From the NCBI GenBank assembly GCA_963932465.1, contig OZ010790.1, positions 96,502,363-96,566,362 of the forward strand: a stretch of DNA of 64,000 nucleotides. Reading direction: 5' to 3'. Positions 12,223 through 23,940 of the stretch are shown here, piece after piece. The first letter of the stretch is position 1; every line of letters starts with the position of its first letter. The notes beneath the pieces were generated by a model. It saw only the letters and a program-made list of their open reading frames with translations. It was not told the DNA's origin and did not search any database. Origin of the DNA: Maratus speciosus. Taxonomy: Eukaryota > Arthropoda > Arachnida > Araneae > Salticidae. The position numbers were made by a program, and so were the translations under genes.

Positions 12223-12944
12223 AGATTAGCTAACGTCGCTTTCTCCTGCTAACTCATATTTCGTCTACATAGTCACTACAACCATTTTTCGTATATCACC
12301 CATTTCATTAATCTTCAATAAATAAACACGACACACACCAAAAGACTATACGAAAATAACCAGGGTAAGTGGAAAATAACGTCCGTCACACAACTGGCGA
12401 AACAGGTTATCAAGCCTAAATCCTCCTCTCTCTTCCTGTCTGTCTCTGCTATTGCATTCTGAAATCCATTCTTGCTTTGTCCTGCCGTGAGTTTGTGTTT
12501 TCCTACGGACTGGAACCTGCCTGTCTCGGCCGCTTGCAACATTCCTCTTTTTTTCTTTTTTTTTTTACTAGGCCGGATAGTCGGGAGTTTGCTGTAATCT
12601 GATGTGCTGCTTTTCAATTCCATAAGATCATTCGATTCCTTTGGGGAAAATGTAATCTAACTTTAATGTAAATTTAGAAAGCAATTAAAGTTTTAATTTT
12701 ATTAAATACAATATTTCAAATGATCAATTATATTTACAATTTAAGTCAAAAGCTTTTCCGATAAAAATGCATATATTCTATAGCTTCATTTGCCAAAAAC
12801 TTTACGTTTTTCCAAGATTTATCTTCTAATTTCGGAGATGGTAGGAATGACGTCATTCCGGTAAAATTATACAAAAATAACTTTGTTTTGGCGCATTTAT
12901 TCAAAAACATTTTATTAAATATTGTTATTAATATTGTTATTTTA

Positions 12945-12973
12945 AATGCATATATATATATATATATATATAA
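12945..12973. repeat. (TA)n microsatellite
   Basis: About fourteen TA units inside Helitron copy B. Confidence 0.9.
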
Positions 12974-13988
12974 CATTGAATTAAAATAAATGCTTAAAGA
13001 AATATAATTTTTCTCGCGAAAACGATTTGTTTTTAATATCCATGTGAAAAGTTTTAATCGCCATCTTAAGGAAATAGTTGAAAATCTCTTTTATTGTTTT
13101 AATTGAATTAAAAAAGCTACGATGGATTTTCTTTTTACTTCAATATAATTTATCTCAGTGTTCCAGTCGACAAAGGATTTTTTTATTTCTAAAATATACA
13201 GATTCCTGAAGCTTACATATGTGAAAATAAATTTGTATTTCTTGAATTTTTCTTGAAAAATACAATTCAGTCACAATAATATTTTTACTATCCATTCAAA
13301 TAAAAGTTGATTTATATTTGAAAATGATATCAAATAAAGAAAGCTAATAGTTTCTATCGTTTTCCATTTAGTCCATTTTCTCCACAAAAATGGAGCAATT
13401 TAGTTACCATTATTACAGAAATGTCATTAAAAATTTCGAAAAAATTAATATCTTGAAAACTACATCAAATTTTAGAATTCTAAGACCCATTTTGACATTC
13501 TCGGGTTCATGCGGATAACTGGAGTAAATTTGATAATCCAACGTTTCATATTCTAGGAGGATAACCTTAGAAATACAAACGGGCAATTATTTTTTAACAT
13601 AATACATTGATAAAGTTTCAACTTCGTTATCACAAATTAGCCAGAGACAAATGCTGAACTATCTATATTATATTGTTTTAAGTGCAAATGGGTTATTTCG
13701 TAATGGAGCCTGCACGCGATGGAGATAGATTTTAAAAATTCGTGCTTGAAATTTATTTTAAAATTCTTAATAAATCAGTCAATTAAGATACAGATTTCAA
13801 ATAAATTGCATTTGAAAGAAATTTTTTTTTCCTATATGACGGCATAAAAATTGAAAGTGTGCGATATTTAGAAATTAAAAAAATTGTAATAGCAAAAATT
13901 GCAAAACCGAAATTTCATCGTGAATTGTTGCCATTCGAAAAATGATTTCAGCGTTACACACGGACATGTTTGACCTTTATAATATTGA

Positions 13989-14554
13989 TATATATATACA
14001 AAGAGGAAACCTACCAAGAACGAATATAGGCTAAGGAAAAAGTATGGACTTGAATATTAAAGTCAATGCTGAATTATTGCGAATCGAAGAGGATAATGCG
14101 GCCGTTTAGTGTAAGATGGCAATACGCAATTTAAGTATATGTTTTTTAGAACAACGTTTTGCTAAATTTTCAATTTTTAAAATCGACTTGAGGCATTACA
14201 TTCAACACAGGTAATAAACAGGGTATTTTTTAAAACTGATATTGCAGTAAGTGGAGTCAACAGTAGTTTCTGTACATTCTTATAGTTCCGCATGAAAGAA
14301 TTACAAAAATGGATTGGGATTTGTAAGTTAGTACTGATTGAACTCTGTGTTTTAATTTGCTAACCATCAGCGTCTTATAAATAAGTCAACTTCATTCAAT
14401 CTCTGTGTAATTGGCTAATTGGTCCTTTTGCGCATGTTCGTGTATCCCAGCATTCCTGCTCATTCTTTCATTTTGGTGGGTAGTGATACTGTCTAGATTA
14501 TTGGTTGGAGCATGAATAATGCCATATTTTCTGCCACTTGATTTTTACGTACTA
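13989..14554. other. Unassigned interval
   Basis: No gene or repeat recognised between the Helitron 5' end and the MITE. Confidence 0.4.
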
Positions 14555-14716
14555 CACTGTTAAAAATATGGGGCATTTGCTGCATCGTCACTCCATCGCT
14601 TTTATAGGAAACTGTAACTTGACTATATTACGGGGCATTCTCATTGGTTAGAACAGAAACATTCTATAAAATTGGTGGAGTGAGTATGCAGCAATTGCTG
14701 CATATTTTTAACAGTG
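14555..14716. mobile_element. Short TA-flanked MITE (162 bp)
   Basis: Ends read CACTGTTAAAAATATG on both strands, with inverted homology extending about 60 bp (GCATTTGCTGCAT / GCAATTGCTGCAT and the CACTCCA block). TA flanks both sides (14553-14554, 14717-14718). Size, termini and target fit a Tc1/mariner-type MITE. Confidence 0.8.
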
Positions 14717-15124
14717 TACCTGCACTGCGTCGTACTGCAATGAGAACAGAAGGGAGACTTGCATCTCAAGAAAAATTATTATGTCTTTTGTCTTTTGTTT
14801 TTTGTCTCATTACTTTTTTTTATAGTGTACTAACTTTCATAATGCTAAGATGTATTTTACCTTGACATTATGAGAGAAATTTTAGAATTTCTTACTTATT
14901 TACATTCTTAACATATTCTGAAAAAATATCGCTTAAATCCAAATTTTAAAACAACTTTAGCGTAACAGGTTGAGGACTGTCGATTTCAGTAAAATATTAT
15001 ACCTTCTTATATAAGTGTAATTTCTTATATAAGTGTCGTAATCTAAGCCTTAGATTACGGGTTTTGACATATACGTCCCAGAGGACTTTTCCTTATCCTT
15101 TTTGTACCATTTTTTAACTCTATC

Positions 15125-15224
15125 CAACGAAGTTGAAAAGTGTTTATGAATTCGGTTTTTCCCCCCTTCTGACCACGCTCTAACTCATGTAAATATACTC
15201 GAATTTTGATGCAATAAAAAAATA
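15125..15224 (+). repeat. ACAGGG repeat family, copy 2, left part
   Basis: GTTGAAAAGTGTTTATGAAT at 15131 and the following CTAACTC block match 7134-7200. The copy is cut at 15224 and resumes near 17530 after a Helitron insertion. Confidence 0.65.
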
Positions 15225-17525
15225 CTAGCATAAGCCATGCTTTGTTTGGATTCGCGAAGACTTATTTAATACGATAAATATTTGAAACTACCAATTTTTT
15301 TTTCATCTTTATCAAGCAAAAACGTTATTTTATGTTTTAGTGCATTTTAATTTTAGAAATGTAAATTTAGTCAAATAACTAAGAATTTCCTCGGAATTTT
15401 TTATTTGTGATATAAGACTGGTATAAATAAAAATATTTTCGAAGCAAAATTTTACAAAATATTTTTAAATTTTCAACTAAATTCTCTTTTAAAGATGTTT
15501 TTACATTTTCCAATTGAATCTGATGTTTTCTCAAATGGTTTGAAATAAAATGTTTCCAATCTTTGTAATTCACATGAAATAATCTTTGATAGCAATCTTA
15601 GAATAATATATTCGAAGAGAGCTTGGAGAAAGTTTCTTCTTCAAAATCTTATTTTCTGGAAAAACATTTGAAATCTGCTCTCGTTGATAATAAGAATTAT
15701 TAACTGAAAAACTTTTCATTCTAATTTTTTCTTTTTTCTGCATGTTAGCATATGTGAATTTTTGATATTGTAGAATATCTCGTAAAGGAAATTTTCTATT
15801 GAATGCTAAACCTTGAAAGGATTTCACTCTCGACAATGCTACGTACGTTAAGCCAACTGATGTCTCTTTATCCCCAATCTCTACAACAGCTTTATCTAAT
15901 GTTAAACCTTGGGATTTATGAATTGTAACTGCAAAGGCTAATTGCAAAGGAAATTGTTTTTTGAGTAATTTATATTTCCATTTTTCCAGACATTAGTTAT
16001 TGGTGGAATCGGAACGCAGCAATTCTCATAAGTTGAATGGCTATAGTTTTCAAATTTAACCATGATTATTCGTGGCATCTGGTCTGGTGGCCCGTGATTT
16101 TCTTCATAAATAATATCTGCAAGATAGCCTAAAGCCCCGTTTTCTAAACTTTTTTCGATTCATAAATTAGAACGTAACATTACTTTAGACCCAATTCATA
16201 AACTAAGAAATAGTTCAAGTCCGTTTGTCATTTCAGAATCGGAAAACTTTGCTTTACAACAATTATAATGTAACTAATACATTCCATAAATTGTTTTTAA
16301 ACGCAAACATATTAAAAAATAATACTAATATTAACTAAGTCTTAATTATAAATATGTTTCATTTGGTTCAATTTTCAACCTTCGAATTCGAATAACACTT
16401 TATATAACGAATTTAACAATTAATTTTATTTGTTTACAATTCTTTTGATGCCCCTTTACAAAAAAAATCGTAATGTAATTCTTTGAAATGCGTAAGCATC
16501 GTCTGCGTAAATGATTTCACATAATAAGAATAAATTGTGTATTTGAATTCTTAACACTGAAAAATACTTTTATAATTGAATGTAAATAATTGAATTTTCA
16601 AAAATTTTAATTCATTAAAAATATGCTATAAATTTCATAAAAAAGGATATTTTAAAATTTTTATAAAAGAAATCGTGAAACTATTATATGATTAAATGGA
16701 ATGAATACCAAAATATGCACCATTTCCAACCAATCTTAATAAAGTATTCTATTAAAATGTATATTTTCCGCTCAAATAACATACATTTTTAATATAAGAA
16801 TGTTTAATGTTCTTTTACGGCTTGAAGTATAAATTCTGCAGTTATTTTCAATATTGAAAATATTTCGTCTTTGCAAAGTGCTGTTATAAAAGTTCCTTTC
16901 CTTATTTAAATATGTTTTTTAAAAATGAGAAAATTTGATGCAACGATAATATTTAACGTACTTGATCATTCATGACTTAATTTATTTTTACTGACTCAAT
17001 GATAATAAATCCGTATGATGGAAAAATATATTCAACAAAATAATAAAAAATGTTTTTTGTTAAATCATTTGATTAGAAAATAATATTGTCAGAATCTATA
17101 GATCATATTTTATTTCTATTAAGTCCAAAAATATTTCTTTCCTTAATTAAATTTAAAAAAAAAACAGTTTTTGAGATATTTTGGCGGAATAAGTGAAATA
17201 TATTTTATTTATTTAGTTAATCACGATTCTATCTATAATACTAACTCCATGATTTATTTTTTCTTCTGAAAATATATGTTTCATTTTTTATTTGCAAAAA
17301 TGCGTCATTAATTGAAAAACATGTAAAAAAATAATTAAAATAATAAATATTAAAATATTAAATTTTTTAAGGTTATTCTGTAAAAAATGTAATACGTATT
17401 GTGCAAATCTACAGATTATAATTTATTTTTATGAATAATTTCAAGTCAAAATACTGACCAGTTTTTTTGTAAAGTGCACGACAAATGTAATTTGTGTAGC
17501 CTAGTAGAGGATTCGCTTCGCTCAT
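15225..17525 (-). mobile_element. Helitron remnant with helicase sequence
   Basis: On the minus strand the 3' end at 15225 reads a GCATGGCTTATGC hairpin followed by TAG and then T, giving a CTAG|T terminus. The 5' edge is placed near 17525, where homology to the ACAGGG repeat resumes. The helicase pieces lie near the 3' end and in the same orientation, as expected. Most of the Rep-Hel coding region is missing, leaving about 2.3 kb. The 5' TC base is not fixed; AATCCTCTACTAGG near 17510 is a candidate. Confidence 0.65.
15570..16190 (-). pseudogene. C-terminal part of a Helitron Pif1-type helicase
   Basis: The open frame 15570-15947 begins 'MQLAFAVTIHKSQGLTLDKA' and continues through 'VGLTYVALSRVKSFQGLAF'. 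These are the late helicase motifs shared by Pif1/RecD-type Helitron helicases. Upstream, in broken frames up to about 16190, 'NGALGYLADIIYEENHGPPDQMP', 'VKFENYS' and 'CVPIPPIT' blocks precede it in family order. A frame change separates the two parts and everything upstream, including Walker A/B and Rep, is absent. In the family the helicase unwinds the donor during rolling-circle transposition. This copy cannot be functional. It lies within a minus-strand element with a CTAG 3' end at 15225. Confidence 0.85.
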
Positions 17526-17529
17526 CCTA
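16191..17529. other. Very AT-rich Helitron interior
   Basis: No open frame or motif recognised. It may be eroded Rep/helicase coding DNA or later insertions. Confidence 0.35.
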
Positions 17530-18085
17530 ATTAATGGTGCTTACCATGGCATGTTCGGTGTTGCATATGAAGTGTGTAGTACATTTACAGGGTCAATCAA
17601 AATAATTCCATGACATTATGGTATATGGGGAAAAAAACGTTTGGAGAGTATTTTAATGACATTACGCTATTTCAAATGTATTGAAACTGATAAAAATCAC
17701 TGAATTTCACTACAAGATGATTACGATAGAATAGGGCTTTCATAGCATTTGTTGTTCATTTACAGGGACGCACAAAAGAAATGGATTACAGTACTGTCAT
17801 TGAGAAATAATTGCTGGAAGTGCGTTTCCAATTTCGGTATGCGCTTTTAAATTTAAATAATTTTCTGCATGTTACTCGTTGTATGTAAATTCGATATTTC
17901 GTATACAGGGCTGAACAAAAGAATTTACGTACCATTCTCCTTATTAGTGGAATTGACTGAAGGGGAATTTTGAACTGAGGTATGTATTTCCTAACTGGAC
18001 TTTGACATGCATGCTGTTAACAGATACAAACCTATATATCACATACAGGGCTACTCAAAGAATTCGGATAATTTTCCAACTGCAG
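17530..18085 (+). repeat. ACAGGG repeat family, copy 2, right part
   Basis: Units begin at 17588, 17763, 17906 and 18046 with TACAGGG and CACAAAAGAA-type continuations. Spacings 175 and 143 repeat those of copy 1. It joins 15125-15224 once the Helitron remnant is ignored. Confidence 0.7.
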
Positions 18086-18479
18086 ATGAGAACAGCTAAT
18101 CTTGTGTTTTCAAATGTGTTCTTCGTTAATAGAGAGACATAATATTTTAACTTATTAGTTAAAAATTAGTTTAACTTATTAGTAAGTTCTGTTACATTAT
18201 TGGGAATGCGATGGAAAGTGTTTCATAATCCGTGCTTGAGGCATGATTTTTTTCTTTCTTGTTAAAAACTAATCTGCATTATACACTTACGTAGATGAAA
18301 TATTCTCAAGAAAAATCTACCAGGAACATTTTTTTTAACCATTTGGAAAAATGGTTATTGTCCTCTGTCAGGGTAGGAAATCTAAACCATATCTGAAGAG
18401 TTTTATTGGTTGAATCCGCATTTTATTCGTTTTCTGATTGGCCTATGCAATAATCTGTATTTCCCTTTACTTTCAACAG

Positions 18480-18685
18480 AGATGGATACTTCTGTTGCCA
18501 CTATGACAAAAAAGTAATAAAAACTACAAAAAAAAAATTAATAACTCAGAAACAAATTGAGATACAGCTTTCAAACGAAATTGCACTAAGTACATTTTAT
18601 TCTCTATACGACGGTGTAAAAAGTAATATTGTGGGTTGTTTAGAAGTTTAAGAATGAAATTTCATTTAATTCAGATTTCTTGGAC
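18480..18685 (-). repeat. Helitron-like family fragment (copy C)
   Basis: On the reverse strand it matches 55820-56030: CTTCTAAACA, CGTCGTATA, GAAAGCTGTATCTCAATT and TTTGTAGTTTTTA blocks in order. Neither terminus is preserved. Confidence 0.6.
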
Positions 18686-18920
18686 GGTGGAAAAGACTTT
18701 GGATAATACATAAGTTTCAGGTGGACAACACGTAAGTTTCAGGAAATCTGACGAGTCGCAGGCGATTTTTGTCGCTTGCAATTTTTACGTGTAGTAACAC
18801 TATTAATGTTTAATTCATGGCGTACGTAATGTATGATCAACTCCGTGCGATTTTTTATGTCTTAAATTATAGTCTTTGAAAAAATCATTTTCCAAATGGT
18901 CGTTGTAATTTGTTAAATTG

Positions 18921-18921
<1 letters not shown>

Positions 18922-18951
<30 letters not shown>
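18922..18951 (+). repeat. Poly-T run
   Basis: Thirty consecutive T bases. Confidence 0.95.
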
Positions 18952-18952
<1 letters not shown>

Positions 18953-19257
18953 TAAATTGTTTTACGATTGAATATAAAACTAGCCACTAGATCTGGGCTG
19001 CATAATCAAAGTGTTAATTTAGTACGTCAGTTACTATGCCTGTCTAAAATTTCAAATCGAATCTTGCGTAAAAATACAATATCAAGATAAATTTAGCGTA
19101 TGTTAAAGCATGCTTTTAAAAGTTTCGTAAGCAAATTTTATAATTAAAAATGGGAAAGATGTGTTAATTTATATGAAAGTATTGTTTAGAAGAAATGTTT
19201 TCAACTAGTAGACCTCGGTGCCTATTATTTCGACTTTGGTTTGCTATGCTTTAGGTA

Positions 19258-19640
19258 CAGTCGTGAAAAAAAAAAAAAAGCAAACACCCCTAATAACTCT
19301 GCAACTAATTATAATAGAAGAAAGTTACTAGTACCAAACGATTGGAAATAGAATCTACTTTTAAATGATGTATATAAACTTTACTTAGAGGGCCATTTAC
19401 AAATAAAAGCAAGACAGAACTTTCTTTTTGTCAGTGGCAACACCCAATTTTTGACAATATATTTTGAGTCTTTGGTTCAAACTAAGCCTACAAATGAAAT
19501 TCCAAGTCATTTGGATAATATGGTTTTGAATTATAAACATTCAAAATTTAGAGCTTCGAATGTTAAATTACATTTTTGTATTTGTATTAATATCTCCTAA
19601 AATTATAATCCGAATGTGATAATTTTTTGTGTGGTTATAA
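19258..19640 (+). mobile_element. Long-TIR element fragment (CAGTCGTG family)
   Basis: Starts CAGTCGTGAAAAAA after TA (19256-19257), continues with the family's AACTCTGCAAC and GATTGGAAATAGAATCTAC blocks, and then matches the reverse strand of 49360-49530 (GAATTATAAACATTCAAAAT). The other terminus is missing. Confidence 0.75.
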
Positions 19641-19659
19641 TACTAAACAATTAAGAAAA

Positions 19660-20170
19660 ATAATGCGTACAGCATAGATTATGAAACACTTTCCAACACT
19701 CCCTGAAAGCTTTAACAAAACTTCGTTACTTAGGGAAATAAGGTAAATAAGATAACTAAGTAAACATTTAAAAATCTGACTTCAGTAATTACCGACCTTA
19801 GTCAAATATGTATTCCAATTCCTTTGAACGGCCCTGTATTCGATCTGTATGTTTATATATATACTATATAATGGGAAAACTTAGTTAAGTAAGAAAATGT
19901 ATAACAGGTTGAAATTCATCTTTCAGCAATTTATACTAATAGATATAAACATACTTTAATACTTTTGTACAGCCATGTAGTTTACCTAGTACCTTTATTA
20001 CGTGCCACTATTTAGCTAACATTTAATTCAAACTAAAACACACTTAAAACTACTGAAATTACCACCCATAGACGGCCATGTATCCAACTCTTTGCATGGC
20101 CCAGTATATTATTTTATCTATATTCTACAAATATTTCTTAGTACACTAAATTCAGTTCGGCGTAAAAATG
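19660..20170 (-). repeat. ACAGGG repeat family, copy 3, distal part
   Basis: On the reverse strand, units with GGGCCATGCAAAGAGTTGG, ACATGGCTGTACAAAAGT and ACAGGGCCGTTCAAAGGAAT lie at about 20100, 19975 and 19840. It is degenerate and separated from 21515-21960 by the 147-bp array. Confidence 0.5.
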
Positions 20171-20650
20171 CATAACTCCTTTAATACCCACCATTAAGCA
20201 ATTTATGCTCATCATCAGTAACCTTTACGAATTCATTTCTGTAGCTCTGTGTATGAACTATAGCATTTATACGCACTTTATAGTATGCATAAATATAGCG
20301 AATAAGTAGGTAAGTGTGATCACAGATCGCAGAGAGGGTTTCGTTTAATATTCCTTTCAAAACCCTTTATCCTTTTGATAAATCTGTTAGTTCCACATTT
20401 CGCAACCAGGGGAGCACTCTATTCTAAACAAACCTCTATCCGAACGAAACTCCGTTTTATATACTATCCGTAGATATATTAGTCGAGGGAATTGGGCCGA
20501 TAGCACACAAGGTAAGTAGGCGCACCTGGCGGTAAAAAGTTGAACTAAAATATGTAAGGCTATGGTGCATATTATGAAAGAATGGTCAAAGGGGTGTCGG
20601 CAAAAGTTGGAAAAGTGCTCCCCGGGTGAAAAGGGCGGAGGTAAGAAAAA
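20171..20650. other. Unassigned, GC-richer patch
   Basis: Around 20390-20640 the sequence is less AT-rich but no gene or known repeat is recognised. It may be the 3' part of the element carrying the 147-bp array. Confidence 0.3.
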
Positions 20651-21365
20651 TTGCTTAAAATACACAAGTTAGAGCCCGGAGGAGTAAATAATATAAGATT
20701 TTTTGAAAATTTTATGATTTGCCGTGTGGTCTGAGGTATACAGCTATACGTATGCAAAAATTCGTGACTCCAACTTAATTAGGGACTCTCTTAGAAAGAA
20801 TTGCTTAAAATACATATTTGGTAGCTTAAAGGGTTAAACGTAACACTTTTTCAAGATTTTAAGATTTGTCGCCTGGCCTCAAGTGTTCTGCTATAAGAAT
20901 GCAAAATTTCAAATCTCCAATTTAATAAGGGGCTCGGTTAGAAAGAATTGCTTAAAATACGCATGTGGGAGCCCAAAGGGTTAAATGTACGATTTTTCCA
21001 AAATTTTTTGATTTGTCGTATGATATGTGGTGTTCAGCTATAAGTATGCAAAATTTTACGTCTCAAACCTAAATAGGGGCTCATATAGAAAGAATTGTTT
21101 AAAATACACATGTGGGAGCTCAAAGGGTTAAATGTGCGGCTTTTTTCAAAATTTTATGGTTTATCATTTGATGCGAGGTGTTCAGCTATAAGTATGCCAA
21201 ATTTCATGCCTCCAACCTAATTAGGGGCTCACTTAGAAAAAATTGTTTAAAATACACATGTAGCAGCCCAAAGGGTTAAATGTACGACTTTTCAAATTTT
21301 TACGATTTTTCGTATGATGTGTGGTGTTCAGCTATAAGTATGCAAAATTTCAAGTCTCCAACATG
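20651..21365 (-). repeat. 147-bp tandem array
   Basis: The anchor TTGYTTAAAATAC occurs at 20651, 20801, 20948, 21095 and 21243 (spacings 150, 147, 147, 148). Units share AAAGGGTTAAATGTACGA, GTTCAGCTATAAGTATGCAA and TAGGGGCTC. The last unit is cut at about 21365 and passes into a GACAGACGGACAGACAGACA microsatellite. On the minus strand this is a GTCT-type microsatellite followed by the array. Confidence 0.9.
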
Positions 21366-21390
21366 TATAGTTTCTGAGAACGGGCGCTGT

Positions 21391-21412
21391 GACAGACGGA
21401 CAGACAGACAGA
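21391..21412 (-). repeat. GACA/GTCT microsatellite at the head of the array
   Basis: GACAGACGGACAGACAGACA plus a few bases. It is the GTCY-type run that precedes the 147-bp units when read on the minus strand. Confidence 0.85.
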
Positions 21413-21514
21413 GGAGCGAGTCGAATATTGTTTCGCCAGATGAACGAAACCCTAAAAAAGCGCATATCATAATTAAAAATGCATTTCGAGAAATCATTAC
21501 TAATATACAGTAAT

Positions 21515-21960
21515 TCAGATACAATATAGTATCTGAAATCTTTTCAAATACACCGCAAACAATTTCCCCTACACCATTATGAACGGAATTCTTTTGTGTG
21601 GCCCTGTAAATGAACAATAACTATTCTTTGCACCGCATAGTCAACAGAATGCATATTTTAGTGAGCTTCATAAATGAATATCAATTTTACTATGTTTGAA
21701 AGAGAGTAACACCACTAAAAATCATTTGGAACGATTTTTTCCCATTGGCCGTAATGTAACGGAAAACTTTTGACTGTCCCTGTAAATGAACTAAACATGC
21801 AACAAACTTCATTTGAAATAGGGAACTTGCTGTGGTAGAGGTCACTAACATCCAAAAATTTCAGAACGATCAGAGAACATTTACGAGAGTTAGAGCGTGG
21901 ACAGACGGCCAGACAGACCGAAGTCATAAACACTTTTCAACTATGTGTTGGAAAGTGTTA
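21515..21960 (-). repeat. ACAGGG repeat family, copy 3, proximal part
   Basis: On the minus strand it starts with AACACTTTCCAAC and GTTGAAAAGTGTTTATGA, then a GTCTGTCTGGCCGTCTGTCC run, then units at ACAGGGACAGTCAAAAG (about 21780) and ACAGGGCCACACAAAAGAAT (about 21605). This is the best-preserved head of the family. Confidence 0.7.
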
Positions 21961-22309
21961 AAAACATAAACATAAATACATTGAATTTATAATTTAAAAA
22001 AATTTTAAATATGAATTGTGAATTATGAAATTAATATTCGAAAACAATATAAATTGCAACCAACAATTTTTTGATAGATTTATATTTATTATGTCCCGCT
22101 TTATGCGAATCCCCAATTTCAATTTTTTCCAATTATTTTTCGAATTAAAAATGTCAAAATGATGATTTAAAGGATCATCTACGATGTGCAGAAAAACATA
22201 ATTTGAAAAAAAATAATTATATTACTCATTTTATGGGAACAATAGGGCTGCCAATAGTTGAAACATATTAAGCGAGTGAAATGGCCATGGCAAGAAATAA
22301 TTCATTAAT

Positions 22310-22676
22310 AGAAGTGACATAGTGATTCTGTAACATTTCAACAATCGAGAACCGAACTTCAATTTGGACGCAGACCCTAAAATATGCTCGTTATATAAAA
22401 TAATTAATTCCTCTGAGACTAATAGTATGAATTTCTGTTTTTTGACTACTTAAAAAGTGTAGAAATTGTCTATGGCATCAAACTTGGGTATTGCTTTAAA
22501 AAACAAAAACAAAGTTTGTGTTTGTTTTGATATGGTGATGGCCCCCTAAGCCAATTTTGTATAGAACATTTAAAAATAGACTTTATATCCAGTCATTTTG
22601 TGTCAGTAACTTTCTTCTGCAATAACTTGTTGCAGAGTTAGTAAGGATGTGTTTACTTCCTTTTTTTCTACGACAG
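22310..22676 (-). mobile_element. Long-TIR element fragment (CAGTCGTG family)
   Basis: On the minus strand it begins CTGTCGTAGAAAAAAAGG next to TA (22677-22678). It continues with GTAAACACATCC, AACTCTGCAACAAG and, further in, TCCAAATTGAAGTTCGGT as at 48955. It is truncated at its inner side. Confidence 0.7.
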
Positions 22677-22693
22677 TACATGGACCATAACTG

Positions 22694-23769
22694 GGTAATA
22701 GAATATGCGTTCCATGAATTAGCATTTTTATGATTTTCTTTTGCACGTTTTGTGCCTGCAGCATATGAAGTCAAGCTCGCATTAATCTATAGCATATGCC
22801 TCAGTAAATGCATGAACTTGTACCTGATCACTGCGTTGTAAATTTTTTTATCTCAGAAATGAAAAAAAATGAAAGAGGAATATGAAAAAAGTATTTAAGT
22901 GCAAAGAAAGAAAAATCGTACAAATTCAATCTTTAGTTTATATGCTTAACGAACATACTCTTCAATTTCTGTGTATCTCATATTCGTAGAAATTTTTACT
23001 AGCATTTTGAATAGAAATTAATTCTTAAAATCATTTGCATCCCGCGAACAAGTATAAGTTGGAAACACTTATTTTAAAGTAGGTCATAATCAATGCGTAA
23101 CACATAATTTATCATTCTTTTTTTTATTTTTACCAAGGTTATGATTTATTTTTACCCTACATCTTCACTTCAGTTCGGAAAAAGTAACTTCAGCTTATAT
23201 TACGCATTGCTCATAGGAATATATTCAGTTTCATTATTACCGAGATACCTGTACGTAAGAATTTATGCATTTAAATAGATATTTTCTGAATCCCCGAGTT
23301 CTTTGAGTTCTCAACTTCAGCCAAACTGGAATGTAATATTCATAATAAAGTTCTGCATTATTCATGTAAGGCTTTTCGTTTTCAGAGAAAATGGATTCAA
23401 TGGAGTCGGAATGTCACCCAGAATTCATTAAATCGATATTTTCCAGAACCACCAGGAGGGTGTTGTTTCGTTTTCGCTTTCTTTTTTTTCAAAAGTTTTA
23501 AGATATAAAGACCTATTTTAAAATAACATTTAAAAAGGATTGTTTTTTATATTTATAAACAGATATTAGTTAGATTTGTGTTGCTCTTTTTCCGTTAGGT
23601 TATACTGAAAGGTGTGTGTGTGAGGGCGATAAATTAAAGATATATTTTTTGAAAAAGGGGAGGAATTAAACCCTTAATGTGCAATTTGTATTTAATATTG
23701 AATGTAAGCGACATTTTTAAAGAATATGTTTAGAACTTTTCTCTCGTCTCGAAATCTATTGAAAATTTA
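22694..23769. other. Unassigned AT-rich stretch
   Basis: No gene or repeat recognised. Confidence 0.4.
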
Positions 23770-23940
23770 GTCCTGGTTTGAACCAACTTTTAGTGCTGCA
23801 ATAACTGCAACCATAAAATCGTGCAATCTCGTTCTAACATTTGGAGCTTTGGCTCAACTAGAACTCCAAATGTTGGAAAGAGATTTCACTATCTTTTGGT
23901 TTCAGGTACTGCAGCACTAAAAGTTGGTTTAAATGAGGAC
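23770..23940. repeat. 171-bp long hairpin
   Basis: An imperfect palindrome: AACCAACTTTTAGTGCTGCA at 23780 is the exact reverse complement of TGCAGCACTAAAAGTTGGTT at 23910. Pairing continues through CAACATTTGGAG / CTCCAAATGTTGG to a small loop near 23855. It may be a MITE or a source of a hairpin RNA; no target duplication was fixed. Confidence 0.75.

Larger units (their letters stand above)
10001..12594 (-). mobile_element. pogo/Tigger-like DNA transposon with tandem-repeat interior
   Basis: Terminal inverted repeats of about 27 bp: the left end starts CAGTAAACTCCCGACTACC; the right end read on the reverse strand starts CAGCAAACTCCCGACTATCC. TA flanks both ends (9999-10000 and 12595-12596). 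Ends of the form CAGTAAACTCCCGAYTATCCG are typical of the pogo/Tigger group of Tc1/mariner. The interior holds a 223-bp duplication, a ~165-bp tandem array, a GATA microsatellite and a transposase C-terminal scrap. It is internally rearranged and non-autonomous. Confidence 0.65.
8304..13988 (-). mobile_element. Helitron-like element (copy B), minus strand
   Basis: On the minus strand the 5' end reads TCAATATTATAAAGG at 13988, preceded by A. The next 300 bases match the 5' region of the element at 55739 (GTAACGC, GAATGGCAACA, AATTTCGGTTTTGCAA, CTAAATATCGCACA and GCTCCATTT blocks). The 3' end is at 8304: a CCCGGGCAACGCCAGG hairpin followed by TTCAGCTAG and then T. This is the Helitron TC...CTRR pattern in an A|T target. 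A pogo-like element (10001-12594) is nested inside; without it the element is about 3.1 kb. No Rep-Hel coding is visible, so it is non-autonomous. Confidence 0.65.

Noticed and set aside
12315..12623. 102-aa minus-strand frame near the pogo-like right end
   Set aside because: It begins outside the element, crosses the terminal repeat and a poly-T tract, and has no DNA-binding motif expected of a pogo N-terminus.
20651..21365. CRISPR-like array
   Set aside because: Units are 147 bp with diverging sequence throughout and no spacer/repeat alternation; the genome is eukaryotic.
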